Shown in pieces: positions 1 through 9,311 of a stretch of DNA of 64,000 nt. How positions within the stretch are numbered: position 1 is the first letter of the stretch; every line of letters begins with the position of its first letter. The position numbers and the translations under genes are program-made. The notes below the pieces were generated by a model. It was not told where the DNA came from, searched no databases, and saw only the letters and a list, made by a program, of their open reading frames with translations. This DNA is from Spirochaetaceae bacterium (lineage in GTDB: Bacteria; Spirochaetota; Spirochaetia; Treponematales; Rectinemataceae): the NCBI GenBank assembly GCA_025358255.1, contig JANYKC010000019.1, forward strand, positions 62,001 through 126,000, in the 5' to 3' direction.

Positions 1-29
1 GGTGGGCGGCGCCGCTGGTTACCTTCGGA

Positions 30-2612
30 TCAGAAGAGGACGAGCGTTGAGGGAGAGACCGCGGGCGCCTCGTTGCCGATGAAGGACTGCACCACGAGGG
101 TGTAGGCACCGGGCTTGAGGGCCGCGAGGTCCTTCGCGGGGAGAACGACCGTGAAGGCGCCGGTGGAGACGAACTTGCCGGTATAAAGGGCTTCGCTGCC
201 ATCAGGCTTGACCACCGTGACGGTGACCTTGACCTTTTTGTCGGCGGCCGTGGCCGCGTCGTTCGGGAATACCTGCGTGGAGACTGCCACGTTGATCGGG
301 ACATCCTTGGTGCGCTGGGCGGTAGCGGGGACCTTCACGCCGTCGATGCGCGTGATTGTGGCCGCGAGGGCCTTGACGAGCCAGTCGGACTTGTAGGGAT
401 AGTTGCGGTTGGCGGTGAGCTCCACCGAGTTGCTCGTGGTGTCGATCTTGGTGACGACGAAGGGACCGTTGGAGATGTAGGCATGGCCGTACTTCTCGAT
501 GAAGGCGACCGCGTTCTTGTAGCGGGCGACGGCCTGGTCGGCGGTGACCCACTGCTTGACGGATACGGGCACGTACTTGGCGGCGATCATGTCCTGGAGC
601 TTGGCCTTGATGTCGGTCACGCACTTCGGGACGGAGATGTCGACTTCGGTCGCGGCGCCGTCGGAGGAGAAGCTGTAGACCTCTCCGGACTTGGAGCCTT
701 CCGTGACCATCTTCACGAGGGCTTCGATGACTGGCCATTCGACGACCGTCTGGCGGCCGGGGTTGGCGGACTTCACGTCGACATAGCCGGCGCCGGTGGC
801 GGCGACATAGGCCATGTCCATCGGGAAGTTGTAGTCGAAGTAGGTGGTGAAAGTCCCGTCCTTGTTGAGGACGACGCCCTTGAGGACGGGGAGGCTCGAA
901 CCCCACTGGGAGGCGAGGGACTCGTCATAGAGCTTGTCGTCCGCCCCGTCCTTGTTCGTCCACTCATACCCGAAGGCGATGGCGTACATGGTGTCGGAGA
1001 CATCGAGCTTGTTGCCGTCCTGCCAGGTGTAGGGGATTAGGCCGATGTTGGACATCTGGGAATAGGAGACCATGGCGGGCTTGGCGGTGTAGGCGAACTT
1101 GCCGTCGGCGTTCGAGTACTCGACGCCGGCGACCCAGGCTTTCTTGCCGGAGTCATAGATCATGGCCGTCTTGTCCACGGGGATGAGGCCGAGGGGCTTG
1201 TCGTTCGGGACAGCCTGCACCTTGGTGACGGCGTTCTTCACGTCGTACTTGGCCATGATGGCGATCGGCTTGGCCGAGCTGGAGGAATAGAGCACGACCT
1301 GGTCGGTCGCGTTGTTGAAGATCATGTTCTCGTAGGTGCCGTTGAAGCCGTCGACGCCGACGGGGTCAAGCGCGCTCATGAAGAGGGCGCCACGGGCGGA
1401 GAACTGGGTCGCGCGGAGGACCTTGAGGCCCTTGTTCACGCCGTCCGCCTCGGGCTTCACGTCCGCGGTGCGGATGGAATAGGTGTCGAGGCCGATGCCA
1501 AGGCCATAGGCCATGCGGGTCGTGAAGCGGGCCTTGTTGGAGACCTGTGAGGTCTTCGCCGAGGCGACGAACACGCGGACGGAATCCTTGAGCGCGAGTT
1601 CGACGGCTTTCAGGTTGCCCTTCCAGTACTCGTCGGCGGTGAGGAACCAGCCGTTGGAGTTCTTCTGGGAGATGTCGTCGAGTTCCTTGTTCTCATAGGC
1701 CCAGAAACCTTCGGTGCCCCAGCCGGGCATGTTGGTGTAATAGGGCGCGTACATCTGGGCGATGTTGGTGTCCCAGTACTCGCGCATTCCGCCGCCACCC
1801 CAGCCGCCGGTGTAGATGTTCCACAGGTATTCGGCAGGGTCGGTGGATGTCTGGGTGTTGATGCACTTGGAGCGGTCCCATTCGAGGCGCTCGACCTTGA
1901 TGCCGGCTTTCTCGATCTGGTCCGCGACGTAGCGGCCCTCGAGGAGGCGGCCGGAGGCGTCGTCGACGCGCATCATGAACTTGATGGAGACGGGCTCCCC
2001 GTTGAAGGTCCAGAACTGGCCGGACTTCACGAGCTTGCCCTTGTTCTCCGGCAGGTTCGAGGCGGCGGTCATGGCGGCGGTGACGTCGTCAATCGCCTTC
2101 TTCTCGCCGCCGCGCGCGGTGATGCCGAGCTTGGCGGGGATGAGGTCGTACTTGTAGGTGCCGGGCTGGCCGGGGGTCATGGCCGTGAGCATGGGATCGC
2201 CCATGCCGAGCATGATCTCATCGACGACCTTCTTGCGGTCGATGAGCCAGTTCATGGCAAAGCGGACTTCACGGATGGCGAAGGGGTTGAAATAGGTCTT
2301 GCCGGCCTTCGTCGTCACCTGGTAGGGGGCGGTGTTGGGAACCGGGTTGAAGCAGAGTTCCCAATAGGTGCCGGGCGCAAAATAGGTGGAGAGCTTTTCA
2401 AGATCGGCGGCGGGGATGGACTTGTAGTCCTTTCCGCCGAGGTTCTCGGTGAAGACGTCGGTCTTGCCGGCGACTACATCTTTCCAACCAATGGTGCGAT
2501 CCATTCGGACGTCAAAAATTACCTTGTCCACAATGGGGCCGTTCTTGGCCTGAGCCCCGAGAGAAAGGACGAGGACGAGGGAGATCGCAAATGCGATCAC
2601 CATTTTCTTCAT
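30..2612 (-). CDS. ABC transporter extracellular solute-binding protein, family 5, apparently circularly permuted
   Basis: Periplasmic binding protein for an oligopeptide-type ABC importer; the permease genes are not in the window. Residues 1-22 are a classical signal peptide (MKKMVIAF then hydrophobic, ending LGAQA). At 860 aa it is much longer than the usual 500-630. The segment normally found mid-protein (PxxDKVxF, 'AGKTDVF', then VRFAMNWLIDRKKVV near residues 115-135) comes straight after the signal peptide. The segment usually N-terminal to it ('SNGPFVVTKID' then a 'NRNYPYKSDW' element) lies near residues 700-745. This order suggests circular permutation. The last ~90 residues look like an Ig-like beta-sandwich. 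The start has a good AAGGAGG site. Substrate unknown; the family call is firm, the permutation is my reading. Confidence 0.85.
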   Translation of the reverse strand: MKKMVIAFAISLVLVLSLGAQAKNGPIVDKVIFDVRMDRTIGWKDVVAGKTDVFTENLGGKDYKSIPAADLEKLSTYFAPGTYWELCFNPVPNTAPYQVTTKAGKTYFNPFAIREVRFAMNWLIDRKKVVDEIMLGMGDPMLTAMTPGQPGTYKYDLIPAKLGITARGGEKKAIDDVTAAMTAASNLPENKGKLVKSGQFWTFNGEPVSIKFMMRVDDASGRLLEGRYVADQIEKAGIKVERLEWDRSKCINTQTSTDPAEYLWNIYTGGWGGGGMREYWDTNIAQMYAPYYTNMPGWGTEGFWAYENKELDDISQKNSNGWFLTADEYWKGNLKAVELALKDSVRVFVASAKTSQVSNKARFTTRMAYGLGIGLDTYSIRTADVKPEADGVNKGLKVLRATQFSARGALFMSALDPVGVDGFNGTYENMIFNNATDQVVLYSSSSAKPIAIMAKYDVKNAVTKVQAVPNDKPLGLIPVDKTAMIYDSGKKAWVAGVEYSNADGKFAYTAKPAMVSYSQMSNIGLIPYTWQDGNKLDVSDTMYAIAFGYEWTNKDGADDKLYDESLASQWGSSLPVLKGVVLNKDGTFTTYFDYNFPMDMAYVAATGAGYVDVKSANPGRQTVVEWPVIEALVKMVTEGSKSGEVYSFSSDGAATEVDISVPKCVTDIKAKLQDMIAAKYVPVSVKQWVTADQAVARYKNAVAFIEKYGHAYISNGPFVVTKIDTTSNSVELTANRNYPYKSDWLVKALAATITRIDGVKVPATAQRTKDVPINVAVSTQVFPNDAATAADKKVKVTVTVVKPDGSEALYTGKFVSTGAFTVVLPAKDLAALKPGAYTLVVQSFIGNEAPAVSPSTLVLF

Positions 2613-2622
2613 GCATACCTCC

Positions 2623-2642
2623 TTAGCGCAATGCTAATGCGC
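2623..2642 (-). promoter_or_regulatory. Overlapping inverted repeats just upstream of the Shine-Dalgarno of the binding-protein gene
   Basis: Two nested dyads share the same bases: TTAGC-N5-GCTAA at 2623-2637 and GCGCA-N7-TGCGC at 2626-2642. They abut the ribosome-binding CCTCC (minus-strand GGAGG, 2618-2622). The position fits a repressor operator or a translation-controlling hairpin. No trans-acting partner can be named from the sequence. Confidence 0.45.
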
Positions 2643-2796
2643 CATTCTGTATCATCATGTTTGATTTGTAAAGTCCGGATATAAAACGATTTTGAGCGTT
2701 AAATCCTTGCCTGGCAGTTCTTTGCGAAGAAACGAAAGGTGGGTCCGCGAAAAAACGCAAAAAGATGTTCATGATTGTGCGAATCGCGCAAGCGAC

Positions 2797-2851
2797 AAAA
2801 AAAGGAAGAAGCGCCATTTTCCGGCCGCATCCGGCAGGGGAAAAGCGCTTC
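2797..2851 (-). terminator. Intrinsic terminator of the nucleoside kinase gene
   Basis: On the minus strand a long stem-loop is followed by a run of seven T. The outer arms are GAAGCGC (2808-2814) and GCGCTTC (2845-2851), the middle arms TTTTCC/GGAAAA, and an inner GCCG/CGGC. The T run is 2797-2803. It lies just after the kinase stop codon and insulates the binding-protein gene downstream. Confidence 0.85.
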
Positions 2852-2873
2852 CTTCCCTCGTTTTAAGCCTGAT

Positions 2874-4529
2874 TCAGTACTTAAATTCGCTTTCGCCGAT
2901 GAATTCCCTGATGATGGAGTCCTTGGGGACGAAGGTCGACGGGATGGGCGCGAAATTATCCAGGAAGGCCTCCAGCCGCCTGGCCTCCGAGTATTCTGGT
3001 TCGGTGGGCTTGACCGTCCGGAGGAGGGGCTCGGCATAGATCTTGAGCACTCCGATCTCATAATCGAGGGCGGAATTGAAAGCCACGTCGGCCGAGTTCT
3101 GGAAAGGGAAAATATGCTTGCGCTCTCCGCGCCCGACGCTCGGCCACATGCGCAAGGTGGCCAAGGCGGAATGTCCGCGGAAGTTGTAGTCCCGGACCAT
3201 GCGCCGCAGGAGCCGGTTGTCGGTCGTGGAGACCCGGTTGTGGTCGTCCAGGTTGAGCTGGGTCAGGGCCGAAACGTAGACCTTGAACTTCTGTTCCTTG
3301 GGGATCCGTGGCGTGAGCCGGTCGTTGAGGCCATGGATGCCTTCAATTACGAGGAGCTCGCGGCCTGTCATCCGAAAACGTTTTCCTGAGGGCTTTCGGC
3401 TGCCGGACTTGAAATCATAGGTGGGAAGCTCGACCTCCTCCCCCGCGAAAAGCGAGAGCAGCTGCTCGTTGAGGTAGGCGACATCGAGGGCCTCGAGGCA
3501 TTCATAGTCCAGTTCGCCGTTCTCGTCGTGTGGCGTCCGCGTCCTGTCCACGAAATAGTCATCCAGCGAGATGTTTATGGGCTCGAAGCCCATCACCTTG
3601 AGCTGGATCGCGAGCTTCTTGGACGTGGTCGTCTTGCCTGAGCTCGAGGGGCCGGCGATGAGGACGACCTTGGCCTGGTCCGAGCGCTCGGCGACCAGGT
3701 CGGCGATGGCCGCGATCTTCTTGTTCTGGAGGGCTTCCGCCACCTGGATGTAGGACTTGATCCCCTTGGAGGCATTGATGCGGTTGAGGGCCCCCACCGA
3801 GGAAAGGCCGAAAATCTTCGCCTTTTCGCGGTACTCCTTGGCTATCGCGTAGAGGGTGGGGTCGTCCTGGAAATCAGTGAGGCAGTCCGGCTTTTCCTTG
3901 TGCGGGTAGCGCAGGAGGAGGCCGTCGTGATAGCCCAGGAGGTCCCAGGTCCCGAGGATGCCGGTGGAGGGGACCAAGGGGGCCACATGGAGGTCCCGGA
4001 AGCCCGCGCACTCGTTGAGCCGGATGATGGGGTCGTTCCGCTGCTCGAGGAGGAGGAGGGTGTCGCTCTGTCCGCTTTTCCTGAAATATTCGACGGCATC
4101 GGCGTAGTTCTTGTGCTCGATGCTGCAGGGAACGTCCCGTTCAACGAGGTCGCGCATCTGGCGCTCGAGCCTGGAGCGCTCTTTCGGGGAGAGGGGCGCC
4201 TCGTCGTCGAAATAATGGTAGAAGCCGGTGCCTATCGCCATGCCCGCCACGAGGCGCCGGCCAGGGAAGATCTCGCGCGCCGCGATGGCCAGGAGGAAGC
4301 AGAGGGACCGGCGGTAGGTCGCGGCTCCCTGGGACGTGTCCAGGGTCACGGGGGCAAGGACACAGTCGGTGAGGAGGGGAGCCTCGAGGGAAAGGAGTTC
4401 GTTGTTGGCAAGGACGGCGGCAAGAGGCCAGGCAAAGGGACCGAGGGCCGCTGCCGCGTCTCCCGCCTTCACCCCCGAAGGGTGGGTGACGCTCTGGCCG
4501 GAGGGGTAGGTGATGGTGATCTGTCTCAT
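2874..4529 (-). CDS. Nucleoside (uridine-type) kinase with N-terminal TGS and tRNA-synthetase-like domains
   Basis: Cytosolic P-loop kinase of the uridine kinase/phosphoribulokinase superfamily, 551 aa. The first ~60 residues are a TGS-like beta-grasp ('ITYPSGQSVTHPSG'). Residues ~60-260 resemble the threonyl-tRNA synthetase second additional domain (HYFDDEAP, IEHKNYADA). The kinase domain starts near residue 290 with Walker A GPSSSGKTTTSKK, followed by a 'SLDDYFVDRTRTP' substrate segment and 'LLVIEGIHGLND'. This domain order is known from uridine-kinase-like proteins in Thermotoga and Firmicutes. Likely role is pyrimidine nucleoside salvage; the exact nucleoside is not determined by sequence. 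It appears monocistronic and ends in a strong terminator. Confidence 0.85.
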   Translation of the reverse strand: MRQITITYPSGQSVTHPSGVKAGDAAAALGPFAWPLAAVLANNELLSLEAPLLTDCVLAPVTLDTSQGAATYRRSLCFLLAIAAREIFPGRRLVAGMAIGTGFYHYFDDEAPLSPKERSRLERQMRDLVERDVPCSIEHKNYADAVEYFRKSGQSDTLLLLEQRNDPIIRLNECAGFRDLHVAPLVPSTGILGTWDLLGYHDGLLLRYPHKEKPDCLTDFQDDPTLYAIAKEYREKAKIFGLSSVGALNRINASKGIKSYIQVAEALQNKKIAAIADLVAERSDQAKVVLIAGPSSSGKTTTSKKLAIQLKVMGFEPINISLDDYFVDRTRTPHDENGELDYECLEALDVAYLNEQLLSLFAGEEVELPTYDFKSGSRKPSGKRFRMTGRELLVIEGIHGLNDRLTPRIPKEQKFKVYVSALTQLNLDDHNRVSTTDNRLLRRMVRDYNFRGHSALATLRMWPSVGRGERKHIFPFQNSADVAFNSALDYEIGVLKIYAEPLLRTVKPTEPEYSEARRLEAFLDNFAPIPSTFVPKDSIIREFIGESEFKY

Positions 4530-4621
4530 GGCGTCGTGCTCCTTCGCATGCTGTAGAGCCTAATCCAGGACAGGCCAGGATGGAAGGGCCCGCGGATTCC
4601 CTCGGGGGCTTTCCCGCCGCG

Positions 4622-6613
4622 TCAGGCTTCGGACAGCCAGGCGATGCCGTAGGCCCCAAGGACCACGCCTCCGCCCAGGACCGTGGCCTGCCGGCCGGCA
4701 AGGAGGTCGTAAGGCAAAGGCCCGAAGCCGGGACCGAGGGCCTCGAGGGGAAAGGCCCTTTCCTCGGGCGCGAAGTTGGCGGCCACGGCCACCCTTCTTT
4801 CCATCTCCGCCTTCGGGCTCCTCAGCACGAGAAGCACGTTTTCCGAGCCGCTGGCGAGCACGCGGAAGGCCGCGTCCTGGGCGAAGGCGGCGATCGTCCT
4901 CCTCTTCCCTAAATAGCCGCGGATCGCGCCGTAGATCCTCGCCTCGACGCTCCCTTTTTCCGAGATCCTCGCGGCCGCATCCCAGTCGAGGCGGGCACGG
5001 TGCATCCAGCGGTTGTCGTCTGACCGGCCTTCCTCGCCCTCGAAGGAGTAGTCGTTGACGGCGGCGAGCTCGTCGCCGGAGAAGACCATGGGAATGCCGA
5101 CGAGGGAGGAGACGAGGCCGTAGAGCAGCTCGATGCGCCTCAGCGCGAGCTCCAGCGCCCTGGCGCCTTCCGGCGTGGCCCCGTCGCCTGAAAGGGCCGC
5201 TTCGAGGCCGCACAGCGAGGCGCAGGAACCCGAGATGCGGGCGTCGCCGGTGGCCGGGTTCTCCATGAAGAGCCTGCCGGTGGCGAAGGAGCCGGGGTAG
5301 CGCCCCGAGTAGAAGTCAAGGAGGAAGCGCTTGTGGGGACCCGGGGCATAGCCCGCTTCCCGGATCTTCGCATCGTCGTAGCCAAGGCCGATGTCGTCAT
5401 GGCAGCGCGCGTAGGACAGCCAGGCCGTCCCTGGCGGCAGGCGTGTCTCGCCTCCGAAGGTGGAGGCCAGCAACGCGGTCTTACGCGTGGCCAGCGCCTC
5501 CCAGAGCAGCGCCATGAGGGAGGCATGGTAGGCGAGCTGGCATTCCTCGACGCGGGCTTCGCCCGCGATGCCGCCCGCGTCCAGATAGCGCACGATCTCC
5601 CGCGGCTGGACGATTGCCTCGGCCAGGAAGGCCACGCCGGGGGCGACGACATCGGCGCAGGCCTTGAGGAGGCGCACGATGAGGTGGGCCTCCTCGAGGT
5701 TCTGGCAGCTCGTGCCGGCGCGCTTCCAGAGGTAGGGGACGGCATCCAGGCGGATGAGGTCGATGCCCATGTTGGCCATGCCGAGGAGGACATGGAGCAT
5801 GTCGAGGAAGACCTCGGGATTGGACCAGTTGAGGTCCCACTGGAAATCATGGAAGACCGTCATCGCCCAGGCGCCTAGCTCGCGTATGTAGGTGAAGTTC
5901 CCCGGGGCGGTCTCGGGGAAGACCTCGGGCATGGCCGCCTCGTAGCGGTCGGGCAGCTCGCGGTCGGGGAAGATATAGTAATAATTGCGATATTTCTCGT
6001 CGCCGGCCTTGGCGGCCATCGCCCAGGCGTGGTCGTCCGACGAGTGGTTGAGGACGAGGTCCGCCGCGAGGTGCATGCCCTTGCCGTGGAGCTCCTGCGC
6101 GAGGCAAGAAAGCCCCGCCGCGTCGCCGTAGCGCGGGTCCACGCCGAGGTAGTCTCTCACCGCGTAGCCGCCGTCGCTGTTTCCTTCGTGGCTGCGGAAG
6201 AAGGGCATGAGGTGGACCATGTCGATGCCCAGCTCCTCGAGCCAGGGCAGGCGTTGCCTGAAGCCCGCCAGGTCGCCCGCGAAACGGTCCAGATAGACCA
6301 TATAGGCGGCAAGCCCCGGCTTGAGGTACCAGGGTCCGCTCCCCTCGCGGGCGGCGTCGATGGCCTTGAGCTCCGGAGGCCGGGCGGCATGGTCCTCGTG
6401 GAGCAGCCTTACGAGGCGCGCCAGGAGCTCGCTCCCTCCGGATTCGCCGTAGAGGGAAAGGGCCAGGGCGGAGATGGACCCGAAGCGCCAGCCCAGTCTT
6501 GAGAAGAAGGCGGCTTCCCCGGCGCGATCCCCGCCAAGGGACCTGGCCGAGGCGGCGAGGGTCGCCCGCGGGTCCTCGCGGCCCGCAGGCCTGAGGGTGA
6601 GGGAAGTCATCAT
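4622..6613 (-). CDS. Amylosucrase-type glycoside hydrolase (GH13 subfamily 4)
   Basis: Alpha-amylase superfamily enzyme, 663 aa, in the size range of amylosucrases. The four GH13 signatures are visible: 'DLVLNHSSDDHAWA' (region I), 'GIDLIRLDAVPYLWKRAGTS' (region II with the nucleophile Asp), 'FLAEAIVQP' (region III with the acid Glu) and 'RCHDDIGLGYDD' (region IV). The 'GTSCQNLEEAH' stretch after region II and the CHDDIG form are characteristic of amylosucrase rather than amylase. It probably converts sucrose to fructose plus alpha-glucan, or hydrolyses sucrose. No signal peptide, so cytosolic. Its start overlaps the stop of the GntR/LacI-type regulator by 4 bp (ATGA), so the two are co-transcribed and the regulator probably controls it. 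Confidence 0.85.
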   Translation of the reverse strand: MMTSLTLRPAGREDPRATLAASARSLGGDRAGEAAFFSRLGWRFGSISALALSLYGESGGSELLARLVRLLHEDHAARPPELKAIDAAREGSGPWYLKPGLAAYMVYLDRFAGDLAGFRQRLPWLEELGIDMVHLMPFFRSHEGNSDGGYAVRDYLGVDPRYGDAAGLSCLAQELHGKGMHLAADLVLNHSSDDHAWAMAAKAGDEKYRNYYYIFPDRELPDRYEAAMPEVFPETAPGNFTYIRELGAWAMTVFHDFQWDLNWSNPEVFLDMLHVLLGMANMGIDLIRLDAVPYLWKRAGTSCQNLEEAHLIVRLLKACADVVAPGVAFLAEAIVQPREIVRYLDAGGIAGEARVEECQLAYHASLMALLWEALATRKTALLASTFGGETRLPPGTAWLSYARCHDDIGLGYDDAKIREAGYAPGPHKRFLLDFYSGRYPGSFATGRLFMENPATGDARISGSCASLCGLEAALSGDGATPEGARALELALRRIELLYGLVSSLVGIPMVFSGDELAAVNDYSFEGEEGRSDDNRWMHRARLDWDAAARISEKGSVEARIYGAIRGYLGKRRTIAAFAQDAAFRVLASGSENVLLVLRSPKAEMERRVAVAANFAPEERAFPLEALGPGFGPLPYDLLAGRQATVLGGGVVLGAYGIAWLSEA

Positions 6614-7722
6614 GGCACTGTCCTCCTGTCCGGGCCGCTCGATTCCCTTTCCACCATTCCGCCGAGGAGGCTGACGGTCCTCGGAGGGCAGGAGGGTTCG
6701 GCTATCCTCGAGGTCATGAGCTCGACCGCGCAGGACGCGATGGCGTCGCAGGGCTGGTGGATCGTGGAGAGCGGAACGCGGAGGTGGCGCGCGTACTTCA
6801 CGTCGTCAAAGCCCACGATCCGCAGGCGCTCGGGGATGGCGACCTGGAAGGCCTCCAGGCCCTTCATGAGGGCGGCCGCGGTCTCGTCATTCTGGCATAC
6901 CGCGTCCGTCAGGCTGGGCATGGTGGCAAGGGCTTGCGAGAAGAAAGGATCCTCGGGGTCGCCCTCGTGCATCCACTCGGCCTGCGGGACCATGCCCCGA
7001 TCCATGAGGGCCTCCCGCCAGCCCCTGATGCGCAGCGAGACGGAGGCCGCCGAATCCGGCCTCTTGATGAAGTCGACCCTGCGCGAACCGCGATCCAGGA
7101 GGTGGGCCGTCACGACGTAGCCCGCCCGGAAGTGGTCCAGCCCGACCAGGTCATGGCCTGACCTCTGCGGGAAGTCGACAAAGTCCGAATCCAGGAGGAC
7201 GAGCGGAATCCCCGCCTCGGCGAGGAGGGCTACGACACCGTGGTTGATGGAAGCGTATTCGCGGCAGAACTCGACCGGGGCGAAAAAAACCCCTGCCACG
7301 GCGCTTTCTATGTAATGCGCCGCGAGTTTTTCGATGGAGGAGCCCCTTCGGCCCCCCTCCTGGAAACTTCCGCCCCAGAGAAGGGAATAACCGTGCGCGT
7401 CGGAGAGGGAGGCGATTTTCGCGCAGATCGGCTCGAATATCTCGCTCGTTCCCAAGGCCGGCACGATAAGGCCAAGGAGGCCGCGGCGGCCCTTTTCCTT
7501 CAGGTCGGCGACATAGGATCCGGAGCCCGCCGCCCGAACGACCAGCCCATCCTTTTCAAGGGCGTTGAGGGCTTTCGACGCGGTCGGCCTGGAGACTTCC
7601 CAGCGTCGGGTGAGTTCCGCCTCCGTGGGCAGCTGGCTGCCGGCTTTATATTTGCCGCTATGGATGTCCCGTTTGAGCTCGTTGTATATGGCGAAGTATT
7701 TCGAGTTCCTGTCTGTGGCCAT
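6610..7722 (-). CDS. GntR/LacI hybrid transcriptional repressor (AraR type)
   Basis: 370 aa. Residues 1-75 are a GntR winged helix (YFAIYNELKRDI, 'LPTEAELTRRWEVSRPTASK', LEKDGLV). The rest is a LacI-type periplasmic-binding-like effector domain ('LLGLIVPALG', VLLDSDFVD, HLLDRGSRRVDFI, 'RIVGFDDVKYARHL'). This combination is typical of AraR-like sugar-responsive repressors. It is the first gene of an operon with the amylosucrase and faces the sugar ABC transporter, so it probably represses both sides of the 7723-8063 intergenic region when a sugar such as sucrose is absent. The effector is inferred from context only. Confidence 0.9.
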   Translation of the reverse strand: MATDRNSKYFAIYNELKRDIHSGKYKAGSQLPTEAELTRRWEVSRPTASKALNALEKDGLVVRAAGSGSYVADLKEKGRRGLLGLIVPALGTSEIFEPICAKIASLSDAHGYSLLWGGSFQEGGRRGSSIEKLAAHYIESAVAGVFFAPVEFCREYASINHGVVALLAEAGIPLVLLDSDFVDFPQRSGHDLVGLDHFRAGYVVTAHLLDRGSRRVDFIKRPDSAASVSLRIRGWREALMDRGMVPQAEWMHEGDPEDPFFSQALATMPSLTDAVCQNDETAAALMKGLEAFQVAIPERLRIVGFDDVKYARHLRVPLSTIHQPCDAIASCAVELMTSRIAEPSCPPRTVSLLGGMVERESSGPDRRTVP

Positions 7723-7742
7723 TCAATTTCCTTGCTTGGAGC

Positions 7743-7770
7743 ATTATTGTTTTCAGTATAAAGCTGTAAA
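7743..7770 (-). promoter_or_regulatory. Candidate promoter of the regulator-amylosucrase operon
   Basis: Read on the minus strand: -35 TTTACA (7765-7770), 16-bp spacer, -10 AATAAT (7743-7748), about 20 bp before the start codon at 7722. The region is AT-rich, unlike its surroundings. Confidence 0.5.
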
Positions 7771-7846
7771 TACATAATAGCTAGGAAAAAAACCTTGCAA
7801 GCTTCAAGAATTCAAAAAATAGCCAATATAGCTAAAAACATTAATG

Positions 7847-7877
7847 ATTGTTGAATATCACAGCAAATGACAACAAT
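7847..7877. promoter_or_regulatory. Inverted repeat in the divergent sugar intergenic region, possible operator
   Basis: The 341-bp gap 7723-8063 between divergent genes is AT-rich and holds no gene. It contains the dyad ATTGTTG (7847-7853) and CAACAAT (7871-7877), 17 bp apart, between the two divergent promoters. It is a candidate site for the GntR/LacI hybrid or the LacI protein of the cluster, but the wide spacing is not typical of either family. Confidence 0.3.
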
Positions 7878-7913
7878 AACAAATGCGAAAAGTAAACCGG
7901 TACACTATTTTTG

Positions 7914-7942
7914 TTGCATGCTTCCAAAACATAGCCTATACT
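7914..7942 (+). promoter_or_regulatory. Sigma-70-type promoter of the sugar ABC transporter operon
   Basis: -35 TTGCAT (7914-7919), 17-bp spacer, -10 TATACT (7937-7942). This predicts a transcript start near 7949 and a ~115-nt leader. The leader carries a stem-loop with 7-bp arms TCGGGGC (8003-8009) and GCCCCGA (8026-8032), then the AGGAGGAGA Shine-Dalgarno. Confidence 0.65.
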
Positions 7943-8063
7943 TTTGTCCGGCGCCTTCTCTCATTGGACCTGTTCAAGACCCGATGGAAGGTTCTAGGCG
8001 CATCGGGGCCATCCTGACAAGGGAAGCCCCGAGATCGCATCTCCAGGTTCAGGAGGAGAAGAC

Positions 8064-9302
8064 ATGAAGAGATTCACTATCGTTTTTGCGGTGCTCATGC
8101 TGGCCATGGTCGCCTGCGCCCCGAAGGTGACCAAGATCACCCTGATGCAGAACAAACCGGAAATCGACGGAGCCCTGAAGGCCTATGCCGCCGATTGGTC
8201 CAAGACTTCCAAGAATGAAGTCACCATCAAGTCCGTGGGCGGTTCCACCGGAGCCGATCTCGGGAAGCAGCTCAAGGCCGATTACGCCGCCGGCGACATG
8301 CCCGACATTTTTGTCATCGCCGGTCCCGAGGACTACAAGGAATGGGAGAGCATCATTCTCGACCTATCCTCAGAGAAGTGGGTGTCCAAGACCGCGGTCG
8401 CCTTCAAGACGAACGGCAAGACCTATGGCTTCCCGGTCGCGGTGGAAGGCTGGGGAATGGCTTACAACGCCGATGTCCTGGCCAAGGCCGGAGTCGATCC
8501 CGCGGGCCTCGTGAACCTTGACAGCTATGCCAAGGCCTTCGCCAAGATCGACGCCATGAAGGCCGCCCTCGGCATCAAGTCCGTCGTCTCGATGGCCGCC
8601 AGCATCGACATGAGCTGGGTCACCGCCGACCACAACTTCAACTCCCTCCTTTCGAACGGCCTGCCCTATGGCGACCTTTCGGTCACCAAAGACCTGGCTT
8701 CCGGCAAGGTGGACGCGACCAGGCTCGCCGAATACGCCGACTGGGTCGAGCTCCTCTTCAAGTACGCGGACAGGACCGTCCTCACCACCGGCAACTACGA
8801 TGCCCAGGTCGGCGCCTTCGCTTCCGGCAAGGCCGCCTTCCTCCATCAGGGAAACTGGACCGATCCCAACATGAAGGCGGCCAATGCCACCTTCAAGATG
8901 GCCTTCGCCCCCCATGGCTCGATGAAAGCCGACACCAACGGCATTTTCGTGGCCGCGCCCTCCTTCTACGTGATCAACAGCAAGTCCAAGAACGTCGCCG
9001 GGGCCAAGAAATTCCTCGAGGACCTCGTCTTCACCGATGCGGGCAACAAGTACATGGTCGAGGGCGCCGGGATGATCCCAGCCTATTCCAATGTCAGCCT
9101 GAAGCCCTCCGGCCAGCTATCCGCCTCGGTCCAGGCCTGGGCCGCCTCCGGCAAGGTGTATTCCTGGAACCAGTACAATTTCAGCACCGATTTCCGCCAG
9201 AAAACCCTCGGGCCGATCTATAACCAGCTGGCCACGGGGAAGATCGACAAGGCGAAGTTTGTCGCCCTCATGGCCACCGCTTTCGGGAGCCTCAAGAAAT
9301 AA
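8064..9302 (+). CDS. Sugar ABC transporter substrate-binding lipoprotein (family 1)
   Basis: 412 aa extracytoplasmic binding protein of the carbohydrate CUT1 type. The N-terminus MKRFTIVFAVLMLAMVAC is a lipoprotein signal with a relaxed spirochaetal lipobox and Cys18 as the lipidated residue. Family features include 'ADYAAGDMPDIFVIAGPED', 'GFPVAVEGWGMAYNADVL' and the C-terminal 'MVEGAGMIPAYSNV'. It is the first gene of a transporter operon with two permeases; no ATPase gene follows, so a shared MsmK-type ATPase elsewhere is expected. The neighbouring amylosucrase suggests sucrose or another alpha-glucoside as substrate, but that is inference. Confidence 0.9.
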   Translation: MKRFTIVFAVLMLAMVACAPKVTKITLMQNKPEIDGALKAYAADWSKTSKNEVTIKSVGGSTGADLGKQLKADYAAGDMPDIFVIAGPEDYKEWESIILDLSSEKWVSKTAVAFKTNGKTYGFPVAVEGWGMAYNADVLAKAGVDPAGLVNLDSYAKAFAKIDAMKAALGIKSVVSMAASIDMSWVTADHNFNSLLSNGLPYGDLSVTKDLASGKVDATRLAEYADWVELLFKYADRTVLTTGNYDAQVGAFASGKAAFLHQGNWTDPNMKAANATFKMAFAPHGSMKADTNGIFVAAPSFYVINSKSKNVAGAKKFLEDLVFTDAGNKYMVEGAGMIPAYSNVSLKPSGQLSASVQAWAASGKVYSWNQYNFSTDFRQKTLGPIYNQLATGKIDKAKFVALMATAFGSLKK

Positions 9303-9311
9303 ACCGTGACG

